A model generated the notes under the pieces. The model saw only the letters and a list, made by a program, of their open reading frames with translations, did not search any database and was not told where the DNA came from. From the NCBI GenBank assembly GCA_050951365.1, contig JBMNIX010000009.1, forward strand, positions 62,001 to 126,000: a stretch of DNA of 64,000 bases, read 5' to 3'. The position numbers and the translations under genes were made by a program. Positions 8,623 through 17,653 of this stretch are shown piece after piece (position 1 is the stretch's first letter; the number at the start of each line of letters is the position of its first letter). Source of the DNA: JAAYHG01 sp012735455. GTDB taxonomy: Bacteria > Bacillota > DTU030 > DUMP01.

Positions 8623-9062
8623 CTAAAGGCGTATAAAGCTCGCTACGATGAATCCAAGGAAAGCGCCGGCGAATACCTCCACCGGTGTATGCCCCAGAAG
8701 CTCACGCAATCGTTCTTCGCGGAATCTACCGCCGTGAAACACTTCGTCAACAATTTGATTAAGCACTGTGGCTTGAGCTCCTGCGGCTCGACGCACACCC
8801 GCCGAGTCATACATAACTACTAAAAGCCAAAACAATAGCAATCGCCGTCTCTGGTGCCTCCAAACCACGCACACGCCCAACGGAACGTGGCCAAGGCAGT
8901 AACCAAAGCCGAGTGAGAACTAGGCATTCCACCGGGGCTTACCAAACGGTTAAAGTCCCACTTGTGACTAGTAAGCAGGGTTAGTGGCACTTTAAGGCCT
9001 TGGGCTATAGCCCATGCAAGTAGGGACGTAAGTAGAATCTCGTTTTGCCAAAGGCCGGACAT
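8623..9062 (-). CDS. Divergent PAP2 family membrane protein (YuiD-like), two frameshifts
   Basis: A divergent member of the acid phosphatase/vanadium haloperoxidase superfamily with unknown substrate. The N-terminal part reads LTSLLAWAIAQGLKVPL and GGMPSSHSALVTALAT. The middle (SVGRVRGLEAPETAIAIVLAF) is in a second frame and the end (VVMYDSAGVRRAAGAQATVL, LRELLGHTPVEVFAGAFLG) in a third. Shifts occur near 8890 and 8818, each explained by one extra T in a short T run. Corrected length is about 146 residues, normal for YuiD. It is the last gene downstream of ispA and directly precedes OLE RNA. Confidence 0.85.
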
Positions 9063-9082
9063 ACGGTACCCCCCGGTACGAC

Positions 9083-9977
9083 TTAATGGTCACGTTCTAC
9101 AGTAAAACGGGCAAGGGCACGCAGTGGATCGGCAGCCGCGGAAAAGCTCTGAAGGGAATCTTCAGCCTGCTTTGCTAAATTGGCTGCTTCTCGACGAGCT
9201 TTCTCCAGCCCACAAAGGGTAACATAGGTTAACTTTTGTTTCTTGGCATCATGTTTCACAGGTTTTCCGAGAAGCATAGGATCGCCGGTGGCGTCGAGGA
9301 TGTCGTCTGAAATCTGAAAGGCTAAGCCAAGTTTTTCCCCATAACTTGTGAGACTTGCCAATTGGTCCCGGGTTGCCCCTCCCAGTATCGCTCCAACGCG
9401 CACAGCGGAACGCAGCAGGGCACCAGTTTTGTGTGTATGGATATAGGTTAGAACCTCGGGACCAGCCGCAGCATTCCCCTGCTCCCTAATATCGGCGCTC
9501 TGGCCACCAACCATACCTTCAGGACCAGCTGCAACTGCAATTTCATAAATGGCTCGGCGTATCTGCTCAGGATTGACAGTAGCCGGGTAGTTGCTGGCGG
9601 TAAGAATAACGAAAGCCTGAGTTAATAAGGCGTCACCAGCTAAAATGGCCTGGGGCCTCGCCGTATGCCTTATGATTGGTAGGCCTGCCACGGCGCCAGT
9701 CGTCATCATCCATGGCAGGTAGGTCGTCGTGAATAAGTGAATAGGTATGGATGTATTCCAAGGCACAACTTGCTGGAAGGGCAGCTTCAACACTCCCACC
9801 CACTGCCTCTGCTGCAGCCAGCGCCAGGATGGGCCGGAGTCTTTTCCCGCCAGCAAACAAACTGTAGCGCATGGCCTCTTCCAGCACCTTAGCTGGAGCA
9901 GGTAGAGTCGGCATGTACTGCTCAAGGGCCTTATCCACTAGTTGCGAGCGCTCTTTAAGATAGGCTTGAAGATCCAA
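9083..9977 (-). CDS. ispA: Farnesyl/geranyl diphosphate synthase, one frameshift
   Basis: A short-chain polyprenyl diphosphate synthase elongating DMAPP with IPP. The first aspartate-rich motif is LIHDDLPAMDDDDWRRGRPT and the second is FQISDDILDATGD; KTGALLRSAVRVGA lies between. The frame changes near 9650: an extra C in a run of four C splits YGEA from QAILAGDALL. Corrected length is about 297 residues. The TTG start at 9977 follows the xseB stop directly and has a GAGGAGG SD inside the xseB end, so the two are coupled. It works with dxs downstream in isoprenoid synthesis. Confidence 0.93.
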
Positions 9978-10244
9978 TTAGATTTCCTCCTCACTCGGTG
10001 CAAAAACCGTTTCCTCTGATCCTAGTACTTTCAGGCTCTTTTCAGCGGTTTCCAAAAGTGCCTGGCAATGGGCCAGCAAATCGTTACCCTCCCTAAAACA
10101 CACGAGCGCTTCTTCTAGGGTAAGGTCTCCCTTTTCTAGAGCAGCGGTGAGCTCTTCCAGCCGATCCATGGCTTCTTCAAAGGAAAGCTCTTTCCTCTTG
10201 CGCCCCACTATTCTTCCCCACTCCGCATGGGTTTCCACGCGCAC
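9978..10244 (-). CDS. xseB: Exodeoxyribonuclease VII small subunit
   Basis: XseB forms, with XseA, the enzyme that degrades single-stranded DNA to oligonucleotides. The diagnostic stretch KELSFEEAMDRLEELTAALE is followed by GDLTLEEALVCFREGNDLL. Length is up to 88 residues, whereas the family usually has 70-80. The first 15-18 residues (up to GRKRK) do not look like XseB and may belong to the XseA C terminus in the same frame. A start near GTG GGG CGC (about 10207) would give a normal-sized protein. It lies between xseA and ispA. Confidence 0.9.
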   Translation of the reverse strand: MRVETHAEWGRIVGRKRKELSFEEAMDRLEELTAALEKGDLTLEEALVCFREGNDLLAHCQALLETAEKSLKVLGSEETVFAPSEEEI

Positions 10245-10254
10245 AGCAAGACTA

Positions 10255-11443
10255 CTATCGGCAAATTTTACCGATCAAAATTTGACCCGGCTTTGCCTGG
10301 TCAGCTCTCGTAACAGGAGCCAAAGTCTCCCCATCCTGTACTAGGGCAAAACCCCGTGATAGCACGGCTAGAGGGTCTAGCACCGCCAAGGTTCTTTTCA
10401 GGTTTTCCCACTTTAGATTGTCGTCGCTCCAGGTACTGAATGGTGCTGTGTCTAAACACATTTTTGATATAGGTCAAGGCGAGTTTTTGGCTGGAAAGAA
10501 GGGAAGCTGGATCACGCCAAGGTTGCGCCAGAATTTGGCGTTCTAAACGCTGGCGAGAACGTTCTAAGTACTGGCGGGCACCTTCGCGCAAACGCATAGC
10601 GTAGGTGGAGAGCTCGTACCGCAACTGGCTCCGTTCTGGTACAGCCAATTCTGCTGCTGCCGAAGGGGTGGGAGCGCGGACATCTGCAGCCAGATCCGCC
10701 AGCGTATAGTCAACCTCGTGGCCCACAGCACTTACCACAGGAACTTTAGATGCAGCCACAGCGCGGGCAACCTGTTCATCGTTAAAGGTCCATAGGTCCT
10801 CTTTGCTACCGCCGCCGCGCGCCAAGATGATGACATCCAAATGGACCTCGTCGTTTAGACGTTGCAATGCCGCCACAATTTGCCTCGGAGCATCAATACC
10901 CTGCACCTGAACTGGAGCTAAGACCAACTCAATGCCGGGGTGACGTCGTTTGGACACAGCAATGATGTCCTGCAGGGCCGCTCCTACGGGAGAGGTTATC
11001 AGCCCTACCCGTCGCGGCAAGCGAGGCAGAGGGCGTTTGCGCTCCGCGCTGAAGAGTCCCTCCTGCGTCAACCTCTGCCGTGTTTGCTCTAAAGCTAGGA
11101 ACAGGGCCCCGAGCCCATCTGGCTGCAGTTCGCGTACATAAAACTGATAACTGCCGCTTTGTTCATAAACCCTGATATCGCCAAAAGCAAGAACTCCTAG
11201 ACCAGATTCAGGACGGAAGCGCAGCCTTGTGCTGAAACTGCGAAACATTACGCAACGCAGGCTGCTTCCCTCGTCTTTCAAAGTAAAGAATATATGGCCT
11301 GATGAGTGGTAGTTAAAGCTACCAATTTCCCCTCGAACCCAAATCCCGGCCAGGCGAGGATCTGTCTCTAGCCGTCCTTTCACCAACTTCGTCAGCTCGG
11401 GTACGCTATAAATCAGGGCGGGTAAAGGACGTGCACTATACAT
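10255..11443 (-). CDS. xseA: Exodeoxyribonuclease VII large subunit, frameshifted
   Basis: The N-terminal OB-fold (LAGIWVRGEIGSFNYHSSGH) is followed by the catalytic core (RRVGLITSPVGAALQDI, ILARGGGSKEDLWTFNDEQV, SAVGHEVDYTLADLAADVRA). Near 10420 the frame changes; one base removed after CAATCTAAA gives QSKWENLKRTLAVLDPLAVLSRGFALV, the family C-terminal domain. The visible end at 10255 (ILIGKICR) looks abnormal. One further shift near 10265 would lead into KFADSSLAVRVETHAEW, so the true stop is unresolved. The ATG overlaps the end of the upstream M22 gene. Confidence 0.92.
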
Positions 11444-12403
11444 TTTGCTCCCCCTTTAGGGCCGTGAGCACGAGGTGGGCTATGCCAACAGCGTTATCGC
11501 TACTGAGTCTTGGCGGTGCAAAAAAAAGCCGTGCACTTACCGCCGGATGTTGCAACCGCTCAGCGAGACGAGTACGAATAAATCTGTTACTAAGCAACAC
11601 CCACCAACAAAAAGAACATCCCTTATACCACTCTCATCGATTATAGGACGTAGCACTTTCTCTAGTGCGTTGGCGATGCAGCGAAACACCGCCCGAGCTA
11701 GGGCTACTCGGTCGGCTCCTTGCTCTATGAGCCGTAGTGCAGCACTGGTTGGCCCGGAAAAGCTCAGGTTCTTGCCTATTACAGGTGCCGGCAGGGAAAT
11801 CTCTTGGGTGGTCATGCTCTGAGCCATCTTCTCCAAGGCTGCTCCAGCTGGAAAAGGTAGCCCCAGGGCTACCCCTATTCTGTCTACAAACTGTCCCGCA
11901 TTGAGATCCAGGGTACGGGCCAGTACGGAGATATGGAACCCGCCTTGAGTGTCCGTAACAGAAAGGACCTCGCTGGTACCACCGGAGATATGTACAGCTA
12001 GAAACTCGGATGCACCGGGTCCTTGCGCACCAAACCTTCCCGCCGCAATGTGCCCCTCTTGGTGGGTAAAACCAAAGCTGGGAACCTTTAATACCAAAGC
12101 CAGGGAAGAGGCCAGATTTGTACCCGCTGTGAACACAGGTAGGTACGATCCTGCTTCCGGGGTTGGTTGTGCACTGAATCCCACTGCCAGTATAGGTTGG
12201 TCAAGACACGACTGCAGTCTTGTAAGCAGTTCGGGGAGGTTATTCCAATGTTGGAAGAGTGCTGTTTGTTGCCTGAGACCAATGTCCCCCGGTTTCACCT
12301 CAAGCAGTAATCGCAGATCCGCCTTGATAAATCCGTTTTCGTCCATTGCTGCTAGGGATGTGGTGTAACAACTGGTATCAAAACCCAAGACTAATCCTCG
12401 CAC
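11437..12403 (-). CDS. M22 peptidase / TsaD-like (Kae1 family) protein, frameshifted
   Basis: An ASKHA-fold protein related to TsaD but shorter and more divergent. The N terminus is MRGLVLGFDTSCYTTSLAAM; the metal-ligand pattern HxxxH appears as FTHQEGHIAAG, followed by HISGGTSEVL. Near 11605 the frame is lost at VLFVGG. In another frame the expected SNRFIRTRLAERLQ and FFAPPRLSSDNAVGIAHLV continue to a stop at 11437. Two extra bases (in a GGG and a TT) would restore GGVASN. Family members at nusB-xseA are common in Clostridia and are probably paralogues of the essential TsaD encoded elsewhere. The substrate is unknown. Confidence 0.8.
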
Positions 12404-12825
12404 TAGTGAGGACCTTCCTTTGCCGTATTGGCCCGGGCAACAGCGCTCAGAATACCATTAACAAAGCGGCTGGCCTCTTCACCGGAATATTTTTTTGCCA
12501 GTTCTATCGCCTCATTGATTGACACAGCCACGGGAATATCAGAGCGGTACAAGATTTCATAGCAGGCCATGCGCAGAATCAAGCGGTCCATGGTTGCCAT
12601 ACGCTCCACGGTCCAGTCTCCACTGAAACACTGCAGGAGGAGATCCAATTCGTCACGGCGATCAACAACGCCATTGGTTACCTCGCGGGCAAAAAGAGTA
12701 TCAGTCACAGACAGTTTATCCTCTAACAAAACGGTACGCAGTGCCGTCTCGGCCTTAGCACCCCCGAGCTCGATCTGAAACAGTGTTTTGAGTACGGCCT
12801 CGCGCGCTTGCCGCCGACCCAACAA
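12403..12825 (-). CDS. nusB: Transcription antitermination factor NusB
   Basis: NusB binds boxA RNA with NusE (S10) in rRNA antitermination. The all-helical protein of 140 residues carries the family features ARREAVLKTLFQIE-like start (RRQAREAVLKTLFQIEL), DRLILRMACYEILY, PVAVSINEAIELAKKYSG and RFVNGILSAVA. It follows the DUF2273 gene closely and its stop overlaps the next gene by one base. Confidence 0.96.
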   Translation of the reverse strand: MLGRRQAREAVLKTLFQIELGGAKAETALRTVLLEDKLSVTDTLFAREVTNGVVDRRDELDLLLQCFSGDWTVERMATMDRLILRMACYEILYRSDIPVAVSINEAIELAKKYSGEEASRFVNGILSAVARANTAKEGPH

Positions 12826-12841
12826 AAATCGCTCCTTCCTA

Positions 12842-13054
12842 CTAGCGTGGTGGAAAGAAGTGCCGCCAAAGACTTTCTAGTCCCTGATCCTCATCTAGGC
12901 GCTTCCCTAGCCAGAATCCTACCCCTAGACAAAGAACAAGAAAAACTGCGGCTAAAAAACCCCGGGTCAAGACAAGCCAACCCAAAAACAAGCCCAGGAG
13001 GCTTCCCAGTGTTTTGCCGCCGTGGCGGGCCATAAAGTGACGCAGAGTATCCAC
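12842..13054 (-). CDS. DUF2273 family small membrane protein
   Basis: 70 residues with two hydrophobic stretches (GSLLGLFLGWLVLTRGFLAAV and FLVLCLGVGFWLGKRLDED) separated by a short turn. The GKTLGSLLGLFLG and LGVGFWLGK motifs are typical of the DUF2273 proteins that accompany amaP and asp23. Function is unknown; context suggests membrane anchoring of the Asp23 assembly. Confidence 0.85.
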   Translation of the reverse strand: MDTLRHFMARHGGKTLGSLLGLFLGWLVLTRGFLAAVFLVLCLGVGFWLGKRLDEDQGLESLWRHFFPPR

Positions 13055-13082
13055 CTTGGGCTCACCTCGTTTTCCCTCGCGG

Positions 13083-13628
13083 TTAACGCACCTTGAGGCG
13101 CTGATCGGTGCTACCGATATCTTTGATAGCTATGTTTATCTCAGCGGCACTAATCCCTACTATGGATTCTAATCGCTCCCGCACCATTTCTTGAATGCGG
13201 GATGCGAGATCGGGGACATTGTGATCACTACCGACCCAGGCCTTAACGAGAACCACTACGCCTTGACTCTTGGCCTCCACCCGTGAACGTACTTCGCGAA
13301 CTCCATCAATTTGACCTGCTGCTCGTTGCACTAAATTCTCAATGGCTGAGAGAGCGATGTTTATCTCGCCTAAGTCGGAACGTTGGACCAAAGTCTGGCC
13401 CCGTCGTTGTCCCCTGGTCAGGGAGAGATAGCCAAGCCGAACTCCCACTACGAGAAGAAGCAACGCCGCTACTACCGCATACCAGTTTCCGTAAAGGTAC
13501 AGTTGGGCAAAGGTTGTCCCTCTTTCAAGCAAAGGAAAGAGCCGTCCCGCTGAAAGCCCCAGCAAGACAGCAACAACGATCAGCAAAATACTTGCTAAGA
13601 AGACGAGTAAACGGTCGCTTGTAGCCAC
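13083..13628 (-). CDS. amaP: Alkaline shock response membrane anchor protein AmaP
   Basis: Two transmembrane segments (LLVFLASILLIVVAVLLGLS and YAVVAALLLLVVGVRLGYL) precede a cytoplasmic Asp23/Gls24-like domain (LVQRSDLGEINIALSAIENL to IVGISAAEINIAIKDI). In staphylococci AmaP anchors Asp23 at the membrane. The GTG start at 13628 has AAGGAA eight bases upstream; earlier in-frame residues overlap the asp23 gene and are not family-like. It lies between asp23 and DUF2273. Confidence 0.88.
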   Translation of the reverse strand: MATSDRLLVFLASILLIVVAVLLGLSAGRLFPLLERGTTFAQLYLYGNWYAVVAALLLLVVGVRLGYLSLTRGQRRGQTLVQRSDLGEINIALSAIENLVQRAAGQIDGVREVRSRVEAKSQGVVVLVKAWVGSDHNVPDLASRIQEMVRERLESIVGISAAEINIAIKDIGSTDQRLKVR

Positions 13629-13644
13629 AGTATCACTTCCTTTG

Positions 13645-14052
13645 CTACTTAACCCGTACTTCTTCTTCCTTATCTTCACCCGCAATCTTGACGCCCTGCA
13701 CATGGATATTCACTTCGAGCACGTCAAGCCCCGTCATGCTTTCCAGGGCCTTCTTTACGTTTTCCTGTACTCGCCAGGCTATCTCCGGAATCTTGACACC
13801 GTACTCAACAATAATAAACAAGTCAATGGCTGCTTGGCGTTCGCCAACTTCCACTTTAATACCACGGGTTAGATTCTTGCGGCCTAACATCTCCGCAATA
13901 CCACCCGCTAATCCACCGCTCATACCAGCTACGCCAGGGACTTCTGTGGCTGCCAGGCCGGCTATAATGGCAACTACCTCATCAGCGATGCGGATGCTGC
14001 CGATGGTGTTTTCTGAATCAACAATTTGGATGTCCTTTGGTAGCTTATCCAT
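13645..14052 (-). CDS. Asp23/Gls24 family envelope stress response protein
   Basis: About 135 residues: IGSIRIADEVVAIIAGLAAT, EVPGVAGMSGGLAGGIAEML, IDLFIIVEYGVKIPEIAWRV and VQENVKKALESMTGL, the complete DUF322 domain. The ATG at 14052 follows GGGAGGG with good spacing. In many Clostridia this gene follows spoIIIAH and precedes nusB, as here. The family forms membrane-associated assemblies linked to cell-envelope homeostasis. Confidence 0.93.
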   Translation of the reverse strand: MDKLPKDIQIVDSENTIGSIRIADEVVAIIAGLAATEVPGVAGMSGGLAGGIAEMLGRKNLTRGIKVEVGERQAAIDLFIIVEYGVKIPEIAWRVQENVKKALESMTGLDVLEVNIHVQGVKIAGEDKEEEVRVK

Positions 14053-14114
14053 TAGTATCCCTCCCCTCTTTTTCCTATCCATTATAACAAAACCTTTAGC
14101 CTGTGACAATGTAA

Positions 14115-14678
14115 CTAAACCTTGGTATCTATGATGATCTTTTCTGGTGGGAGACCTGTAGCTGTGGTAATGATGTCGCCAATCCACGCTGCTTCTACAG
14201 CGGTAATCTCGGGTACCTTTACCAAGACATGTACCGCATCACCGTGCAGGTAAACCAAAGCATCAGAGAAATTCTTAGCTTTGATCAGTCCTTCTAATTC
14301 TGCTTCTTTGGCCATATTCTCACTGAGCGTTAGTAAACGGGTGTGCGCTTCGGTGCGATTGGCAGAATCTGAATTCGGGCTATGAATTATCTCACGCAGG
14401 GTGTCCATCTCTTGGCTCCGCAACCGGTCGCGTTCTAAGCGCTGTTCAACGTAAAAATCTGTATCACCGCTCGGAACAGGGTCTTCAGGCGATCCGGACT
14501 CGTTATCTAGTTTCGGCGAGGTCGATTCATCGCCTTGAGGTACGTTAAAGTCATCTGTAAGCTTATCATCCTCTGCAGGAGGAGTTGCTTGTTGACTGCG
14601 GAGATAAAACGCAGCCACCAGAAGAACTAAGAGGCAAATGAGAAGCCAAACCAATAGACTGCGATCGCGCCACCGCAT
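14115..14678 (-). CDS. spoIIIAH: Stage III sporulation protein AH (SpoIIIAH)
   Basis: Mother-cell component of the feeding-tube channel, pairing with forespore SpoIIQ. A single N-terminal membrane segment (LLVWLLICLLVLLVAAFYL) is followed by a low-complexity acidic linker of about 60 residues and a C-terminal EscJ/YscJ-like ring-building domain (VYLHGDAVHVLVKVPEITAV, GLPPEKIIIDTKV). 187 residues is normal. Last gene of the spoIIIA octet. Confidence 0.93.
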   Translation of the reverse strand: MRWRDRSLLVWLLICLLVLLVAAFYLRSQQATPPAEDDKLTDDFNVPQGDESTSPKLDNESGSPEDPVPSGDTDFYVEQRLERDRLRSQEMDTLREIIHSPNSDSANRTEAHTRLLTLSENMAKEAELEGLIKAKNFSDALVYLHGDAVHVLVKVPEITAVEAAWIGDIITTATGLPPEKIIIDTKV

Positions 14679-14682
14679 GGAC

Positions 14683-15315
14683 TCACTTCCCCCCTTCTTT
14701 TTCTAAGACCATCACCTTATGGGCCGGTAAGTCAAGCAAAACCTGTACTGCTTGTGAAAGACGCTCTTTAATCGTTGGATCACTAGCCCCCTCTGCCACC
14801 ACTAGAACACCCCGGACAGCTGGCAGGGTTTCCCCTGAAACTATGGGTTTTTCGCTTCCCCCTTCCCGAGCCATGACCACCTGAGCTTCAGTGCGCAGCT
14901 CTTGTACCGAACGTGTTAGACCGCTTGCCTCTCGCTCCTGACTGTTACGCGTCTCTTCTTGCGAGTTGGTGGCGTAGCTGACAGTCCTCTCCGCCTCCAG
15001 GCTCACCTGGACCACCACTTCCCCTACACCTTTAATCGAGCTCAACGTAGTCCCTAGCTGTTGCTCTAGAGCCACCTGATACCCAGTCCCGGCCACAGGC
15101 ACCGCGATACCGGGTAGAGGTGCTACAGAACCACCAGAACCACTAGTGCCACGGTCTGTTGCTTGGGACATGGAGTCCGGACCTGGTTTCTTAACAAACT
15201 GCCCTGCCACCAGAAGAAGCACCCCGAGGCTGGCCAAGAGGCCAAGCTTGACCAATGTATTGCGATCAATATTCAGCCAGCGGAGTCTCTTGTCTCTAGG
15301 GTTGAAACAATCCAT
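14683..15315 (-). CDS. spoIIIAG: Stage III sporulation protein AG (SpoIIIAG)
   Basis: Membrane-anchored ring-forming component of the SpoIIIA-SpoIIQ channel. One transmembrane segment (KLGLLASLGVLLLVAGQFV) is followed by a Ser/Gly linker, a ring domain starting VALEQQLGTTLSSIKGVGEVV, a charged insert (SQEETRNSQEREASG) and a C-terminal GVLVVAEGASDPTIKERLSQAV block. The ATG at 15315 has AAGGAGG upstream inside the end of spoIIIAF. Confidence 0.92.
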   Translation of the reverse strand: MDCFNPRDKRLRWLNIDRNTLVKLGLLASLGVLLLVAGQFVKKPGPDSMSQATDRGTSGSGGSVAPLPGIAVPVAGTGYQVALEQQLGTTLSSIKGVGEVVVQVSLEAERTVSYATNSQEETRNSQEREASGLTRSVQELRTEAQVVMAREGGSEKPIVSGETLPAVRGVLVVAEGASDPTIKERLSQAVQVLLDLPAHKVMVLEKEGGK

Positions 15316-15322
15316 CCTCTCT

Positions 15323-15862
15323 TCATCCTCCTTGATGAACTTTCTGGACTCGAACCTTCTCCCTGGAGAGCCCATAGAAATCAGCTAAGAGATCAGCTAA
15401 TTCCTCAATTGATCGATTAGATCCGTTCTCCATGGAAGCGAGTTCCACGCTTAGTGAACGTATTTGCCCAAAGGTTGGCTCGCTGGGAGCTTCCTCTATT
15501 TCCACCTCCACTTCAACTATTTCGCCCTGGCCGCTCAGCTTAATCAAGGATTCAACCTGTCGCGCCAAGCTTTGACGGTATTTTTCTAACACTTCACTGT
15601 GTTGTCTCGCCGCGAGTTCCTCGCCTGCGCGCAAAACCTCTTGTGTTTCGGCCCAGCTAAATACCGGTAGTTCCATCCTTGGTTCCGTACTCAAAAAGTT
15701 CAGTAAGAGTGCCATAGGCCCAAGGATGGTAGCGAGGATAAACAGACCCACCGCCACTTGAACGAAGCGCTTCATATTGTTTGAAGGCAGGAGTAATTCT
15801 AGAAAACCGGCGAACATAACCAAGAGCAGGATGTTCCGCACCCACTCTCGCAGCACATGCAA
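15323..15862 (-). CDS. spoIIIAF: Stage III sporulation protein AF (SpoIIIAF)
   Basis: Two N-terminal transmembrane segments (NILLLVMFAGFLELLLPS and FVQVAVGLFILATILGPMA) are followed by a soluble ring-building domain (IEELADLLADFYGLSREKVRV at the end). 179 residues. It lies in the fixed spoIIIA order between AE and AG, with its end carrying the SD of AG. Confidence 0.91.
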   Translation of the reverse strand: MHVLREWVRNILLLVMFAGFLELLLPSNNMKRFVQVAVGLFILATILGPMALLLNFLSTEPRMELPVFSWAETQEVLRAGEELAARQHSEVLEKYRQSLARQVESLIKLSGQGEIVEVEVEIEEAPSEPTFGQIRSLSVELASMENGSNRSIEELADLLADFYGLSREKVRVQKVHQGG

Positions 15863-15872
15863 ATTGGCTCAC

Positions 15873-17018
15873 CTACCTAGCCAGGGTAGCCAGGTTCCCT
15901 ACCCCGAGAATCACCGTTAAAGCCAGGAAAAAGAGAAGGGCCACTGCTCCTACGGTGGCGAAGACAAAGGCCAAGCTGTTGCCTAGATTACCTAAACACT
16001 TGGCCATTCTGGCATCACCTATAGGTTCGGCCAAGGCAGCTGCCAGCTTATAAATGAAGATCAAGGCTAAGATCTTAAGTAGTGGGAAGGCACACATGAG
16101 TAAGATAAGAAATATCCCAACTGCGTTTACTGCTGTGCGCAACAAAGCAGTATAACCCACTACTGCCTCCAAGGCATCGGCGAATAGCTTCCCTACAACT
16201 GGCACAAAAGAACCTGCCAAGAACTTGGCACTCCTTATTGTGATACCATCGGCCACATGGGACGTTGCACCCTGAACTGCACTGAAGCCAACAAAGATGC
16301 ATAAAGCCAGACCTAGGAGGGAAGTACAGATTCCCTGCAGCAGAGAAGCCAAACGCCCCACGTTCATCTCAGGAACAAGGTAAGTCACCAAGTGCAAAAC
16401 AGTAGCCAGGTAAAGTAGAGGAAAAATGAAATCCTGGGTTATAGTGCCAACAACAGCAATGGTCATCATAAGCAATGGGTGAAAAACAGCTGCCGTGGTC
16501 ATAGCACCCGTGGCGGCCAACAGGGTAAAAAGCACTGGAAGTAGAGCCTGCATGAAAGAGACCATATTGGTTATTGCCGTGCGTCCTGTTCCTAAAGCAA
16601 GGTTAAGACTCTGGATAGCGAAACCCATTATCGCAATGAATACGAGGGTTTCCGCTATTCGCGCTGCACCAGTAAAGCTGAAACTTCTCTCTAAGGTTGC
16701 CAGAAGAGCAACCAATACCACCAATAGAAGAAGCTGGCCCAAGAGGCGCGAACCTGCAACCACCTCGCGAAAGAAGTAACTGAATACGGCGCCGAGAAAC
16801 CCTCGCCAGTCTATGCCCTCAGCTCCACGTGCTGCCTCCAAGAGGGCATGGGCATCCAGATTGGGAAGAAGCTCACCTAAGTCCTCTCGCAACACTCGCG
16901 TTGCCTCTTCCAAGTAGGAAAGGTCTATCTCCTCTGTTGGCACTGCCAATGCTAAGCCGGGCACCAGGAGTACGCAAAGCAGCAGCAGGACTGTTAGCCG
17001 TATTCTCACACGTTTCAC
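15873..17018 (-). CDS. spoIIIAE: Stage III sporulation protein AE (SpoIIIAE)
   Basis: Large polytopic membrane protein of the SpoIIIA complex. A signal-like N terminus (LTVLLLLCVLLVPGLALA) leads to a lumenal helix and then roughly eight hydrophobic segments. SpoIIIAE-typical blocks include LLLLVVLVALLATLERSF, MQALLPVLFTLLAATGAMTT, FSAVQGATSHVADGITIRSA and KFLAGSFVPVVGKLFADALE. 381 residues is normal. Confidence 0.95.
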   Translation of the reverse strand: MKRVRIRLTVLLLLCVLLVPGLALAVPTEEIDLSYLEEATRVLREDLGELLPNLDAHALLEAARGAEGIDWRGFLGAVFSYFFREVVAGSRLLGQLLLLVVLVALLATLERSFSFTGAARIAETLVFIAIMGFAIQSLNLALGTGRTAITNMVSFMQALLPVLFTLLAATGAMTTAAVFHPLLMMTIAVVGTITQDFIFPLLYLATVLHLVTYLVPEMNVGRLASLLQGICTSLLGLALCIFVGFSAVQGATSHVADGITIRSAKFLAGSFVPVVGKLFADALEAVVGYTALLRTAVNAVGIFLILLMCAFPLLKILALIFIYKLAAALAEPIGDARMAKCLGNLGNSLAFVFATVGAVALLFFLALTVILGVGNLATLAR

Positions 17019-17019
17019 C

Positions 17020-17406
17020 TCAAGGAAGTAGTTTTAATGTCAGCTCAAAAACAACCGTCAGGATGGGAACCGCCAGTAAGAGAATTAAGGCCTTTCCGGC
17101 TAGTTCCACCGTGCTGGCCAATGCCTCCTGCCGAGCGTCATGACATACCTGTGCTCCAAATTCGGTAATGTAAGCTATAGCGATGATCTTGAGTAGAAGG
17201 GCGAAGTACTGACGATCAACCCCGGTACGCTCTGCTAACCCTTCAAACACACTAATGACACCCGCTAGCCTTGTCATCGCAAACATGAGAATCATGGTCC
17301 CGGTTGCTAGGCCAAGAAGAAGGGCTAGTTCAGGTTTCTCGCGATTCAGTAATACCGCCAAGAGGGCAGTGATCGTTGCGATACCAATGACAGAAAGAAT
17401 CTCCAC
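17020..17406 (-). CDS. spoIIIAD: Stage III sporulation protein AD (SpoIIIAD)
   Basis: Small polytopic membrane protein of 128 residues. The central FALLLKIIAIAYITEFGAQVCHD segment with the conserved charged TEFGAQVCHDA stretch is diagnostic. It lies two bases upstream of spoIIIAE and directly after spoIIIAC. Confidence 0.94.
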   Translation of the reverse strand: MEILSVIGIATITALLAVLLNREKPELALLLGLATGTMILMFAMTRLAGVISVFEGLAERTGVDRQYFALLLKIIAIAYITEFGAQVCHDARQEALASTVELAGKALILLLAVPILTVVFELTLKLLP

Positions 17407-17410
17407 TCTG

Positions 17411-17611
17411 TCACCACCCTAAATGGAAAACAGTCCTTACTGTGGCGAAGAGCTGCGAGATGTAGGGAATAATCATCAATAGTACGATCACTACCCCGAC
17501 GATATTAAGAAGGTGTGCCTGCTCTTGGCGTCCGGATTGGGTAAGGACCATATTTAAGACTGAGATGAGGATACCAATACCTGCAATTTGAAAAATCAGT
17601 TCTGTGTTCAT
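17411..17611 (-). CDS. spoIIIAC: Stage III sporulation protein AC (SpoIIIAC)
   Basis: 66-residue membrane protein with two segments (LIFQIAGIGILISVLNMVL and IVGVVIVLLMIIPYISQLF) and the connecting GRQEQAHLLN typical of SpoIIIAC. The ATG at 17611 has a GGAGGG SD. An in-frame upstream extension to 17629 overlaps that SD and is not used. Confidence 0.94.
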   Translation of the reverse strand: MNTELIFQIAGIGILISVLNMVLTQSGRQEQAHLLNIVGVVIVLLMIIPYISQLFATVRTVFHLGW

Positions 17612-17653
17612 CTGTCTACCCTCCTCCATGTAGTAGCTAGAAGATTCAAGTCG

